Assembly (NCBI RefSeq): GCF_016808335.1
Contig: NC_053141.1
Span: 28,439,581 to 28,503,580, forward strand
Length of the DNA: 64,000 bases
Direction: 5' to 3'
DNA from: Panicum virgatum
Taxonomy: Eukaryota > Streptophyta > Magnoliopsida > Poales > Poaceae
Numbering within the stretch: the first letter of the stretch is position 1; every line of letters begins with the position of its first letter. Below the pieces are notes generated by a model. The model did no database searches. It was not told the DNA's origin and saw only the letters and a program-made list of their open reading frames with translations. Below, one piece after another: positions 10,330-21,049 of this stretch. The translations under genes and the position numbers were made by a program.

Positions 10330-12400
10330 CTAGTTAGTGGGGCTGGGCTGTCGGCGCGCCCTTACGTCTGACAGGAGGGGCCCGAGTGTCGGTCACCCGA
10401 GGATACGGTGTGGCGGCCAGATCCGGTGCGGTTGTCCCCGTGTGTGCGCACGCGTCTGGCTTGGGAACGGCAGAGCGGACCGAGGCGGCAGCGGCGCGGC
10501 TCAGCGGTGCGTTTAGGGTTCCTGGCGATGGTCTGGCCTCTCCTCTTCCACGGCGGCTTCTGTGGCGGGGGCGACGTCGGCTCCTGCGGTCCTTCTCGGT
10601 GGCACGGTGGAGCTTCCATGGCGGCGGAGCACAGCTTGGGCGGTGCGCCAATGGGGTCCGGCGCGAAGGGGGCTCCTCCTCCCAGGGCAACGACAGGCTT
10701 CCCGGTGGTGTGGCGAGGGTTCCTCGGTGCAGTCCAGCTGCAGGGCGATGACGGCGGCGAACGGCTTCCTGGCGGCACGGCGACGAAACCTCCCGGCGGC
10801 GACGGCGAGCGGAGCTTGGTCACGGCGAGGTGGATAGGTGAGCACGTGTGCGCGCGGGGGCTCTGGTCTTCCAGTCCCGTGGCGAGGTCGAGGTGCAACA
10901 GGTCCAGGGACATGCGTGTGTGCGGCTTGTGGTGTGCGCGCGCATGGTCTTCGTGCCGCGATGTCGCGACACGGCGACGATGGCGAGGCACGGCGAGGAC
11001 AGGACTGCTTGGGATCGGTTGCAGCGAGGCGACAGTGAGGCCGGGCACGGAGTGGTGGCGAGGTGGTCTCGTGTTCTGTGGCGAGGTCAAGGGCGCTGGG
11101 TTCGTGCGTGAGCTCGGCAGGGTCGGGGTGCGTGGCGAACGCGACGTCGTGGCGACGACAACGCGCAGCGTGGTGTGCGCGCATGGGTTCGGTGCGCGTG
11201 CGGCTAGGACGGGGCTGAGGCGTGTCGGGAACGCGATGCGCGCGGCGCGGAGTTCACGCCCACGGCATGGCCGCGACGGCAAAAACGCGCGTGTAGGCGT
11301 CGGCTTGGTTTGGCAAGGCCAAAATCTTGGCCTTGCGACCGGCACAAGTGTGCAGGTGTGCGTGCGATGTGCCATGGCGGCGGTAGCTGTGGTTTCGTGC
11401 TCGTGGTGAGGCATGCGTGAGCGGCCAGGCATGAAGGCTCGGCCTTGGACACAGGCGCGTGGGTGCGTGCATGTGCGCGGGCACTCGGATTGGCCGAGGC
11501 CGCGACACGGCCATGGCGCTCGCGGTGTGCCGGCGAACCGGGTAGCGGCGATGCCAGGCTGCAGCGGGGAAAACAAGGGCGTCAGCAAGGGCTCCTGCAG
11601 GAAACGAGGGGCGAGAGTGGCCTAGGGACGCTACAGGGAAAAACTTGGCTCGACGGTCGGTAGCACAAGTGGAAGGTTGACGGGACGCGGCCATGAGTCC
11701 TACTTGGTTGTCTGGGGGCGACAAGGGCGATGCCGTGGCGAGGCGTGGCCATGGAGAGGTGGAGCAGTGCAGGCAGCGCAACGACGTCAATGCCGTCGAT
11801 CGGGGCGCCGGCGTGGTGAAGCTCCACGGCGGCGGCGGCATCCTCCTCCTTGGTGGCTTCCTCTTCCCGGTGCTGCCGCGGCGTTGTACTGCTGGAGGCG
11901 CTTCTCCGGCGGCGCTCCCACTCCCCCTTCTCCTTCTTCTTCCCTTCTCCTCTCTTGGCTCCCCCTCTCTGCGTGCTCTGCTTCTAGCGGCGGCCAGGGA
12001 AAAGGAGACCCCGGCTCTAGGGTTTCGAGTGGCGGCCGCGGCGGGCTTTATAGGCGGCTGGCTAGGGCACGGACGCCGATGGACTTCCATGAGCGCTCGG
12101 CGCAGCTTGTGGACGCGTGGCGGCATCCAGGGGCACGGCGTGGTGCTCGTGGTTCGATTTTTGGGGCGCAGGCGGTCAAGGCGAGTGGAAAAGGGGAGTG
12201 TGAGAGCGTGGCTGATGTCCTGCGGTGGCAGGCACGGCCGTTGCCCGCGATTCGTCGCGGAGCGAAGGCGGAGAGGGGAAAGCACGGAGGCGGCGTCGGC
12301 GCAGAGGCAGAAAGGGCGACGCAGAGAGAGGTTGGGGAAAGGGGAATAGTTTCCCCTGACATGTGGGGCTAGGGCGGCAGTGGTGGCCTCCCCACCTTGG
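10330..12400. other. GC-rich core of the solo LTR, no convincing gene
   Basis: Strong GC bias leaves long open frames on both strands (for example 10362-11588 minus, 408 codons). Their products are low-complexity Arg/Pro/Ala-rich with no recognisable domain, and overlapping frames are equally long. I read this as LTR regulatory or leader sequence rather than a protein gene. Confidence 0.6.
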
Positions 12401-12962
12401 CTGACAAGGGCTGCGCGTGAGGGTTTTTGGGCCGGCGTTGGCCTGGGCCGTGTGTGTGTGGAGCAGGCCAGACTGGTTTGGAGTTTGGGCTGCGGTTTGG
12501 GTTGGCAAGCTGGGATGCGGGTTCAGGCCGGGCTGGATTAGGCTTGGGTTCGGAACGGGTTAGGGTTTGGACATGGGTTAGCAGCTAGGGTTAGAGTTAG
12601 AGCTGGTTAAGATTTGGATTTAATTTGAGTGGCTCAACTCAAATTACATCCCACACAAGTGTTAGCAATTGAAATTAAATTGAGGGGCACACCTCAATTT
12701 AATTTCCACTCGATTTCACACGATAAAATAAATCCAAATCGGATTCGAATTAAACAAGGTAGAGCCAAGTAAATCCAATTAACTCCAAATATTTTCACAC
12801 TAGCAAAAATATTTCCTTAATTCAAACAAGATTTTTAATTACTAGGAAATTTAGAGAGGTAGAATTCCTACTTAAATGAATTATTTACAGCACCAACACA
12901 AAAATTTTTGAAATTCACCTTTTTCGACTATTTAACATTCCGGAAAAATCCAGGATGTTACA

Positions 12963-13695
12963 CACAGAGCCCGAGATGCATCAAGCGGAGCCTTCCGAAA
13001 TTGAATCAGAACCCTCTGAGAGCCAATCAGTAGATTCGATCTATGAGACAGCCCCTGAACATAAATCCGAAACATCGGAGGAGGAAGACCCTCTATCTCC
13101 AGAGTTTCTCCGAAGTATCGAGCCGGATGTCTTTGAAGATTGCGGCAACACCTCAAGATACTTCTGCCAAAAGCGACCACCAAGTCCTGTCACTCCTACG
13201 GATCCCTTAGAGGAGAATTTTCTTCGAAAGACGATTCAAGAGTTGACAACATTGATTAGCAACGAATGGCTGCAGGAAGGAGAATCATCCTTATCTCCAA
13301 TCTATCTAAACTCTCCCTCCTCATCATTCCGTTGCCGTCTCCAAGATCAAAATGTGGACGCTCTCTATAGTCCTGCTGTTGGAGCTAACCTCATGTCAGA
13401 TGAGTTTGTCTTAGCCTTTCTAGGCAATTACAAACTCACTCCGACAGATAGACAGCTCAAGAGACCTTCAGGTTCTCTTACAAGCAGCTACGGGATAATC
13501 ACCGATGTGCCATTTTGGCACAATGATGTTAAAATCTGTTTGAACTTCCATATCTTCGAAGATCTCAACTTCGATTTCTTGATAGGACATCCCCTTAAGG
13601 CTCTTTTTAAGGATGTTCCTAAAGACGCATGTTTAAACATCAAGTTAGGGAAGGACACATTCCACATCCCTGTGGATCGAGCATTGACATGCTAA
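12963..13695 (+). pseudogene. Athila gag C-terminus and protease-like domain
   Basis: This continues the gag frame from 7990. An acidic, Ser/Glu-rich stretch (about 12970-13130) precedes an aspartic-protease-like domain (about 13340-13660) with VDALYSPAVGANLMS and FDFLIGHPLKALF. That domain is characteristic of Athila/Tat polyproteins and would process Gag-Pol. The frame closes at an in-frame TAA (13693-13695), after which the same frame continues into RT, so this stop is a disabling mutation. Confidence 0.75.
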
Positions 13696-16600
13696 GTGGA
13701 AGATCTCCCTATTCCAGAGCCAATCGAGGAAATAATGGCCACTTCCACCTTCGAGTCTTTTGACTCGGACCTCGAGGGGGATATCGAGGAAATGCCAGAA
13801 GAAGTCAGTGATGCAGAAGAAGACTCCGGTGAAACTTCTGAACTGCTCGCGACTGAGAAGACGTCACGACCTCCGATTGAGCTAATGTCTTTACCTTCCG
13901 GGCTTAGATACGCCTTTCTGAATAGCGATGTAGAGTCTCCCGTAATCATTAGCGACAAACTCTCAGAAGAGGAGACGAATAAGCTCATCGCTGTTTTAGA
14001 AAAGCATTGATCATCCCTACAAGACCTCAAGGAAATCAGTCCTGCCCTTTGCACCCACTGAATCCCATTAGATCCCGCAATAGCACCTTCTAGGGAGCCC
14101 CAAAGAACGTTGAACAATGCTATGAGGGAGGTGGTAAAGAAAGAGGTTCTCAAACTCCTAGATGCCGGAATTATCTATCTTGTTCCGCATAGTGAGTGGG
14201 TAAGCCCAGTTCAAGTTGTGCCCAAGAAAGGAGGCATGACAGTGGTGGAAAATAGCAAGAACGAGCTAATTCCCCAACGAACCGTCACGAGATGGAGGAT
14301 GTGTATAGATTACAGAAAACTCAACAAGGCCACTAAGAAGGATGACTTCTCACTACCTTTCATCGATGAGATGTTAGAGCGGTTGGCAAAGCATTCCTAC
14401 TTCTGTTTCCTTGATGGTTATTCTGGTTGCCATCAAATACACATCCATCCCTAAGATCAAAGCAAGACTACGTTCACATGCCCTTATGGAACATATGCCT
14501 ACCGACAAATGTCGTTTGGGCTATGTAACGCACCCGCGTCATTCCAAAGGTGCATGATGTCCATTTTCTCCGACATGATTGAAGAAATTATGGAAGTTTT
14601 CATGGATGACTTCTCGGTCTATGGATCAACTTTCGATCATTGTCTAGAAAATTTGGATAGAGTCTTGCAGAGATGCCAAGAGAAGGACCTGATCCTCAAC
14701 TGGGAGAAATGTCAGTTCATGGTCCGTGAAGGCATCGTTTTAGGACACTTAGTGTCCGAAAGAGGGATAGATGTGGATAAGGCGAAGATTGAAGTCATTG
14801 AACAACTTCTGCCTCCCATCAATGTGAAAGGAATCAGAAGCTTCCTTGGCCATGCCGGGTTCTATCAAAGGTTCCTCGCGAACTTCTCCCAGATCGCTAG
14901 ACCCCTCACAAGTCTCCTAGCCAAGGATGTTCCTTTCCAATTCACAGATGAGTGCCATAAAGCCTTTGGCACTCTCAAAAAGGCACTCATCTCAGCTCCA
15001 ATTATTCGACCCCCAGATTGGAAGCTCCCGTTTGAGATCATGTGTGATGCTAGTGACTATGCGGTGGGGGCCGTACTTGGTCAAACCAAGGATAAGAAGC
15101 ATCACACAATCGTGTATGCAAGCAAGACACTCACTGGAGCTCAGCTCAATTATGCCACAATAGAAAAAGAGCTCCTAGTAGTTGTCTTTGCTATCGACAA
15201 GTTTAGGTCCTATTTAGTGGGTACCAAGGTCATCGCCTATACAGACCATGCCACACTCAAGTACCTCTTCACTAAGAAGGACGCTAAACTGAGGTTGGTC
15301 AGATGGATTCTTCTACTCCAAAAGTTTGATTTGGAAATTAAAGATAAGAAAGGAGTAGAGAATTCAGTGGCGGATCATTTATCGCGCATGACCAATACAA
15401 ATACCCAAGACCCGCCGATAAATGACTTCCTATGGGATGACATGCTTCTCAAAGTAACAGCTTCGCACCCCTGGTATGCGAATATCGTGAACTTCATGGT
15501 TTCGGGGTATATACCCCCAGGGGAGAGCAAAAAGAAGTTAGCGCAAGAGAGCCGATGCCACCTATGGGATGCACCATATCTGTGCTGAGTCTGTGCAGAT
15601 GGGTTACTCAGACATTGTGTACCTACTGCAGAAGGACAAAAGATCATAGAGAAATACCATGCAGCACCATATGGAGGTCACTATGGTGTATTTCGCACTC
15701 AAGCAAAAATCTGGCAGAGCGGTTTCTATTGGCCGTCTATGTATGAAGATACAAAGAACTTCATACACAGATGTCCAAACTGCCAGAGGCATGGAGGGAT
15801 CACAGCTCGCGATTCAATGCCCCTGAACTACAATCTTCAAGTCGAACTTTTTGATGTCTGGGGTATTGCTTACATGGGACCTTTTGTAAGATCCCAAGGA
15901 TGCGAGTATATCCTGGTCGCTGTAGACTATGTCTCCAAATGGGTCGAAGCCATGCCATGCAGAGCCGCAGATGCGAATCATGCCCGTAAGATGTTCCATG
16001 AGATTATCTTTCCAAGGTTTGGCACACCACGGATGGTAATCAGTGACGGAGGGTCACACTATATTGACTCAGCCTTTCGGAACTTTCTCAAGGAACTAGG
16101 GCCAAGGCACAACATCGCGACTCCGTATCACCCTCAGACCAGCGGTCAAGCAGAAACATCTAACAAGCAAATCAAGAATATTCTGCAGAAGACTGTGAAT
16201 GAGATGGGAAGGGGATGGAAGCTGAAATTACTGGATACACTGTGGGCATATTGTACAGCATACAAGACACCCATTGGAATGTCACCCTATCAGCTTGTCT
16301 ACGGGAAAACTTGCCACTTACCCGTAGAGCTGGAGCACAGAGCGCGCTGGACTATCCGGAAGTGGAACATGGATCTTAAAATAGCCGGAGAGTACCGGTA
16401 GTGCCAGATCTCAGAACTAGAGGAATGGAGAGATAAAGCTTATCATAGTGACTCGATTTACAAAGAAAGAACCAAGAGATGGCATGATAAGTGATTGAAG
16501 CCCAAGAACTTCAATCCCGGAGACAAGGTATTGCTCTTTAATTCCAAGGTCAAGTTATTTGGTCATGGGAAGCTACGTAGTAAATGGCAAGGACCGTACC

Positions 16601-16833
16601 ACATCATCGACACATCACCACATGGAGCCATCACGATACAAGATGACGATGGTAATGCCTATAAGGTAAACAGTCAACGACTCAAGCTTTTCCTAGACCA
16701 TAATAAATCTCTTGATGAGGAGATAGACGTGATTGACTTAGTTGATCCTGTACTCATATCTAAAAAGAGCCATATAGGCCAAAAGGGCAGGTGGGCCCAT
16801 CCTACATCTAAAACACCTGACCCCACCTGCTGA
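13696..16833 (+). pseudogene. Athila pol: reverse transcriptase, RNase H, integrase
   Basis: All in the same frame as the protease. RT (about 14110-14900) shows RMCIDYRKLNKATKKDD and the catalytic box FMDDFSVYG at 14599-14625; F in place of Y in YxDD is usual in this group. RNase H (about 15025-15380) has [18 protein letters not shown] and ends [12 protein letters not shown]. Integrase follows: HHCC zinc finger (15657-15790), DDE core with MGPF, VISDGGSHY and SGQAETSNKQ (15850-16170), and the GPY/F-like end GPYHIIDTSPHG (about 16590). No frameshift is seen, but stops occur at 14008, 14059, 14452, 15586, 16399 and 16492. At least four of these fit CGA-to-TGA change. Confidence 0.88.
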
Positions 16834-17091
16834 CCCGGGCAAGTTGGGGCCCACTGGGGCCCAGCCTGGGTCGGCCGAACCTGGGCCAGCTCCAGTGCGG
16901 CCTAGCTTTAGTGCACGGCCTCCTTGACCCACCTAGAGTCCAATTCTGTGAGGGGCGACGGCGTTTCGCGACGAGAAAAGGAGTCTCATACCCTTCTTCT
17001 TCTCTTCAGAAACCCTAAACTCCACACCTTGTTTCCATCTATTCCCCGAAACCTCCATTGCTGTCTGCCAGCATCCCATCACCATCAATCC
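16834..17091 (+). other. Spacer between Athila pol and ORF3
   Basis: GC-rich, non-coding on the plus strand. Contains GGGCCCA/TGGGCC words. It may include the leader or splice acceptor for the downstream ORF; no clear signal chosen. Confidence 0.4.
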
Positions 17092-17826
17092 ATGGCCGAC
17101 AAGGAGATAGTCCCTTACGTTGCTCCAGAATCCCGCCAGGGCAATCCACTTAGCCCTATGGAGTAGTACTTCGCGGAGGCTCTCCAAGAAGAAGCCTTTT
17201 TGGTGACCGCGACCTCGCCAGCCACGCATCGAAGCACCCCCAGAAGGAAGGACCCGAGAGGCGCTAGGGGTAGGTCGGACGATCACCCTGGTCGGCCGAC
17301 TTCCCCACGAGCCCGTTCGGCTCCCGGCTTCTCTGGTGGTTCTCCATCTCCTGGTGGAGTACTTCCAGCTGAGGTATGGCGAAGTAAACCAAGGAACTGG
17401 TCCTCAAAGAAGAAATTAGAGGTCTTCGTAGTCAAATTATTCCAAGACGAGAATGCACCTGGGCTGAGGCTTAAGCCCGATGAGGAATATGTGCATTCAT
17501 GGGTAACAAAGGAGGGCCGGATAATTAGCCATGACTACCGGCGCAACAAGATATCTCCTGATGAGCCTCCACTCCAACCATGCCTCACAATCTTTGGAGT
17601 GAGGCCACTGGCTAGAGTAGAAGATTATCAAGACAAGTTTGAGATAAGGAAACTTTCCAATGAGCTTACAAAAGCTCATATAGCCAATGTCAGATTGGAC
17701 ACATCTCAGCAGAGGTTGAGAGAGGAGGTCAGAGAGATGCAAGAGGACCTCGACCTTTACTTCAAGTTTCTTGATGAAAGGATGAATCATCTAGTAGAGG
17801 CACTAGGGATCCAAGACTTTAAGTAG
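17092..17826 (+). pseudogene. Third ORF downstream of Athila pol (unknown function)
   Basis: The ATG at 17092 (MADKEIVPYVAPESRQG) opens a frame of about 244 codons, broken only by a TAG at 17164-17166 and closing at 17826. The N-terminal third is basic and Pro/Ser/Arg-rich. The middle has WSSKKKLEVFVVKLFQDENA. The last 70 residues (LSNELTKAHIANVRLD onward) form a heptad-like charged helix, probably a coiled coil. Its position matches the env-like ORF of Athila elements, but there is no signal peptide, hydrophobic membrane segment or cysteine pattern, so I do not call it an envelope protein. The product is not recognised. Confidence 0.6.
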
Positions 17827-18628
17827 GGATCTTAGATAAGACCCCTCTCGTTATCATAGGTTTAGTTGGGCACTAGTCTTAGTCGGGTCGTTTAGGTTTA
17901 GGCCAGTTTAGTTGCGCCCCAGTTTTACTTCAGGATTGTGAACTTTGGTTCCCCGGTGTTAATGCCGGCAGAGCCCCATTATATTTCATATTTGGTTTGT
18001 TTTGTCTATGATCGAAGAGCAGGTCGAAAATAAGTGTGGGGGGGGGGGAGATCCCATGACGCTACACATCCACGATCACATTCACACGTCACGTGCACCT
18101 CCCGCACCGACTCATGAGTTTGCACTACCTCACTTGTTTCCTCCCTTTAGCATTTCTAAACATGAGTATATCTTTTCAAACTCTTGAACCTGTTTAAGAA
18201 ATATGCTAATGAGAGCTCTTGATAGTTGTCTTGCATAAATGTTCTTCATGTTGTGCTTGAGTTTGTGAACCATATCTTGTAGGACCTCATGATGCTTAGT
18301 TGTTGACTAACATGATATGTCTGGTTTAAAGTTGTTCGTCTCTCTCATGTTGACCAGTTTGGGAATTTTTATTTATAAAAACAAAACTGAGTTCTTGGTC
18401 TTATCTCTTTATCTACGATCCTACCAGAGCCATATGATACTATCCACTTGAAAAAAAAAATCCCATGCTATGTCTCTTGGCTACATGTTGAGCTTAATCA
18501 AATTTTGTGACCCGTCATGGTTCTACTCTATTTACGCACTTGATTTAAGGTTTTATGTTCAGATAAACCTCGTGCTCCTTAAATACTGTCTAACAATAGT
18601 ATTCAAGAGAGAGAGAGAGAGAGATGAA

Positions 18629-18702
18629 AAGATGGCATGCCAAAGAAGCATGACCCAAAAAAAAGAGAGAAAAGATGGCATGCCAAAGAAGCATGACCCA
18701 GC
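18629..18702 (+). repeat. 43-bp tandem duplication
   Basis: GATGGCATGCCAAAGAAGCA starts at 18631 and again at 18674, with adjoining AAAAGA tract differences. Confidence 0.85.
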
Positions 18703-19180
18703 AAATAAAATCAGATATGAAAAGGAGCATGTATTTATCTATACACTAACCTGATCAATCGTAAATATGAGTATAAACCTATGGATCCAATCTTTGATCT
18801 TGCAACAGATTTGAGCCAAGCAGATGACATTCTACCTCATCCATCGAAACTCCACATATACCATCAGAGCCGGTGAGGTAAAATAAGGATAAATGCTGGT
18901 AAGAAGCTATGAGCGACTCTGAGAGACCCATGGAAAAGAGTAAGACCATAAACATCTTTTTCTGTGAAAATTCTTTCAAAAATCCCCAAGTCTGGCAACA
19001 TGACAGGATGACACTTGAAGCCAAGATCATTTCGTTCTTCAACAACTCAAGAAATCACGATAGACACATTCAAGTTCACAAACAAGAGCAAGGTATGAAA
19101 TAACTTTTGTGCAGGATATTCTATCAGGAAGCTACCGCTTCACCTCAGTTGTGACCTTTACTCGGGACGAGCAAAGGGCC

Positions 19181-19195
19181 AAGTGTGGGGGATCT
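19181..19195 (+). promoter_or_regulatory. Polypurine tract of the Athila element
   Basis: AAGTGTGGGGGATCT lies directly before the 3' LTR, where plus-strand DNA synthesis is primed. Confidence 0.75.
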
Positions 19196-20313
19196 TGTTG
19201 ACGGTCACTAACGACCAATTTTGACCGTCAACTCCTGCACAAAAAGGAACCAAAATGTGGAATAAGTGCTAGGATAGATTTATTTACTAACAAATTCCAT
19301 AGATGATGTTCTAGAATGTGTGCAGGTGATTTTCAGCTAATTTTGCAGCCTAATGGTGAGGTTTGATCCAAGACACGATGTTTCGACGAATCAGGACGCG
19401 ACACATGTCAGAATATGGAGTAGAGGGCCCACTAGAGCAAGAAACTAGCGCAACAGAAGCCAATCCCCGTGCCATTGACAAGTGAGCCCAGGAAGTGACC
19501 CACAGGCCAAAGTGCAAGGTCGGTGGGCCCACTGGGGTTTCGGCCGACCAAGCAGGCCGACCGACCTACCCGTGGGCCCCACCTCCTTCAGGTTCCACGT
19601 GAAGGTCTCCCATTGGCTGCTGATGGCGGTTTGATGTGGCTCGCCTGCAGCTCACCCCGTGGCTCTCTCCTATAAATACAAAGGGGGGGGGGTAGAGGAA
19701 TGCTTATTCGGTTGCTTATTCGGTTGTAAGTGTTCGAGACTTTCTTTGTTTGTTTATTTGGAATTAGAGTTTAGATCGTAAGTTATCATCTCTGCCTTAT
19801 ATTAGTTGATGTGTATGCTAGTGAGTAGCATTTGATCTTAGCTTAAGACCCCGGATAGAAAAGGGTAGTCTTGGCCAGGGCTAAGGTTAGTAGGGAAAGG
19901 CGTAGACGTGGTGTCTAGGCTGGACTATACCACTTAGTTGTCTGATAGTCCCACGGTTTGTAGAGGTAGCCGGCAGGTGGTGATAGCCCTATTCGAGCCC
20001 TAGTAATCTTCCCCGTTCGGATATTGGATAGAGCATCATATTGGAGCTATCGGCTAGTATAAGCCGGTCGATACCTTTAGCTCGAAGTATAACGGCGACA
20101 TGATCTTTTCTTCTAAGCATAGATTCTAGATATAGAAAGTCCTCTCTTCTGTCTTCCCCACACTGGTGTGTGTGTCCTTGGATGAGCCTGAACCCATAGA
20201 TAGCGTACTCACGTTCCTCAGTAGATACGATACCCTGGAATACTCTTGGGTGAAAGCTACAGCGGTATCCGTGCGCTTGCGGATTTTATTCGTGACGTTG
20301 CAAAATACCAACA
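19196..20313 (+). repeat. 3' LTR of the Athila-type element
   Basis: 1118 bp, TG...CA, with TATA box TATAAATACA at 19671-19680. It lacks about 160 bp found in the 5' LTR just downstream of the TATA box, and the junction carries a short GCTTATTCGGTT duplication. Otherwise it is closely similar, with mostly transition differences. Confidence 0.88.
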
Positions 20314-20520
20314 GCCGCCGCCTGTGCAGGGCCTCCTGCCGCGCCGCCCGCCCATGCTGTGCCGCTACCCTTGCAGCTCCTCCGGCCACGCCGCCGCCCG
20401 TACAGCACTTCCTGCCGCGCCGCTGCTCGTGTGCTGCACCGCCATCCTTGCAGCGCCTCCTACACACCGCTGCCTGTGCAGAGCAGCTAGGCGCTGCACT
20501 TCTGATCTGCCTCAAGCGCT
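20314..20520. repeat. GC-rich ~30-bp repeat (right part)
   Basis: Decayed units of the GTGCAGGGCCTCCTGCCGCG type continue the array interrupted at 5830. Confidence 0.55.
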
Positions 20521-21049
20521 CGCTCTCAGTTGATTTGCTTGCCCAGTCTGTTGGTTGTTCGTTGATGCTGTTGTTGTTGCCCATGAGTGCGCGCTGCTGC
20601 TGTGTGGCATGGGGAAAATAATTTTCATCGAGCACCCTTGATTTGGCATCCTGGTAATCCTCCCTATAGGTTGGTCCTATGATTTCTACGTGCACTGATC
20701 TGAATCTCCGTATCCTTGTGCTTTTGTTTATGAGTTATATTGAAGTCTATAGTGCCTTGTTGCCTGTTCTCATTCTCTAACTTTTTCCCTTTTATTGTGT
20801 AAAAGATGCAGTGCATACAAGATCATTTGGCTGCAGGAGTAGCAAGCTGAAGTCGAATAGAAATCATTTGCAGCTTGTTGTTCTTTCAGGTTCTAACAAT
20901 GCAAATTATGACATAGAGTTAACCATTTGCAGAGCACAGAGGTTGTGCTTATGTTGATTTTTTGTATGCAAATTATTGCACAGAGTTAACCATCTGCAAG
21001 CTCATGTTGATTTTCTATATGCTTGAAGTGGTTCACTGTAGGTGTAGCC
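20521..21049. other. CACTA_A 5' region between two retrotransposons
   Basis: No ORF of interest. Probably leader or intron upstream of the TNP2 frame at 28848. The last five bases TAGCC are the target duplication of the next element. Confidence 0.4.

Larger units (their letters stand above)
7991..12962 (-). mobile_element. ~5 kb solo LTR inserted in Athila gag
   Basis: The insert is flanked by CACAG at 7986-7990 and 12963-12967. On the minus strand it begins TGTAACATCCTGG; its other end is at or just before a TG at 7994, leaving a three-base ambiguity. It contains no gag, protease, RT or integrase motif and no internal direct repeat of its own ends, so it reads as one very large LTR. Inside are TGACGTCA/GTCAACGTTGACC-type words (about 9840-10020), a CT microsatellite (10268-10325) and a GC-rich core (10330-12400). 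Joining the flanks restores the gag frame. Parent family not identified. Confidence 0.68.
17827..19195 (+). other. Athila 3' untranslated region
   Basis: No coding region. It contains a poly-G purine run after AATAAGTGTGGGG (18030-18052) that resembles the terminal polypurine tract. There are also a GA microsatellite (18606-18623), a 43-bp tandem duplication (18629-18702) and the true polypurine tract just before the LTR. Confidence 0.6.
5831..20313 (+). mobile_element. Athila-type Ty3 LTR retrotransposon, full-length with nested solo LTR
   Basis: The 5' LTR is 5831-7112 and the 3' LTR 19196-20313. Both begin TGTTGACGGTCAC and end CCAACA, with a perfect 5-bp duplication GCCGC at 5826-5830 and 20314-20318. 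The order is LTR, tRNA-Asp-type primer-binding site, gag, protease-like domain, RT, RNase H, integrase, a third ORF, polypurine tract, LTR, as in Athila/Tat elements. gag is interrupted by a roughly 5 kb solo LTR. The gag-pol frame is uninterrupted by shifts but has several stop codons, so the element is dead by point mutation. Confidence 0.88.

Noticed and set aside
10362..12372. Long overlapping open frames on both strands, up to 408 codons
   Set aside because: GC-rich sequence, low-complexity Arg/Pro/Ala products, equal-length frames on both strands and no domain. Lies inside a solo LTR.
17092..17826. Retroviral-type envelope protein
   Set aside because: No signal peptide, no hydrophobic membrane segment and no fusion-type cysteine pattern.
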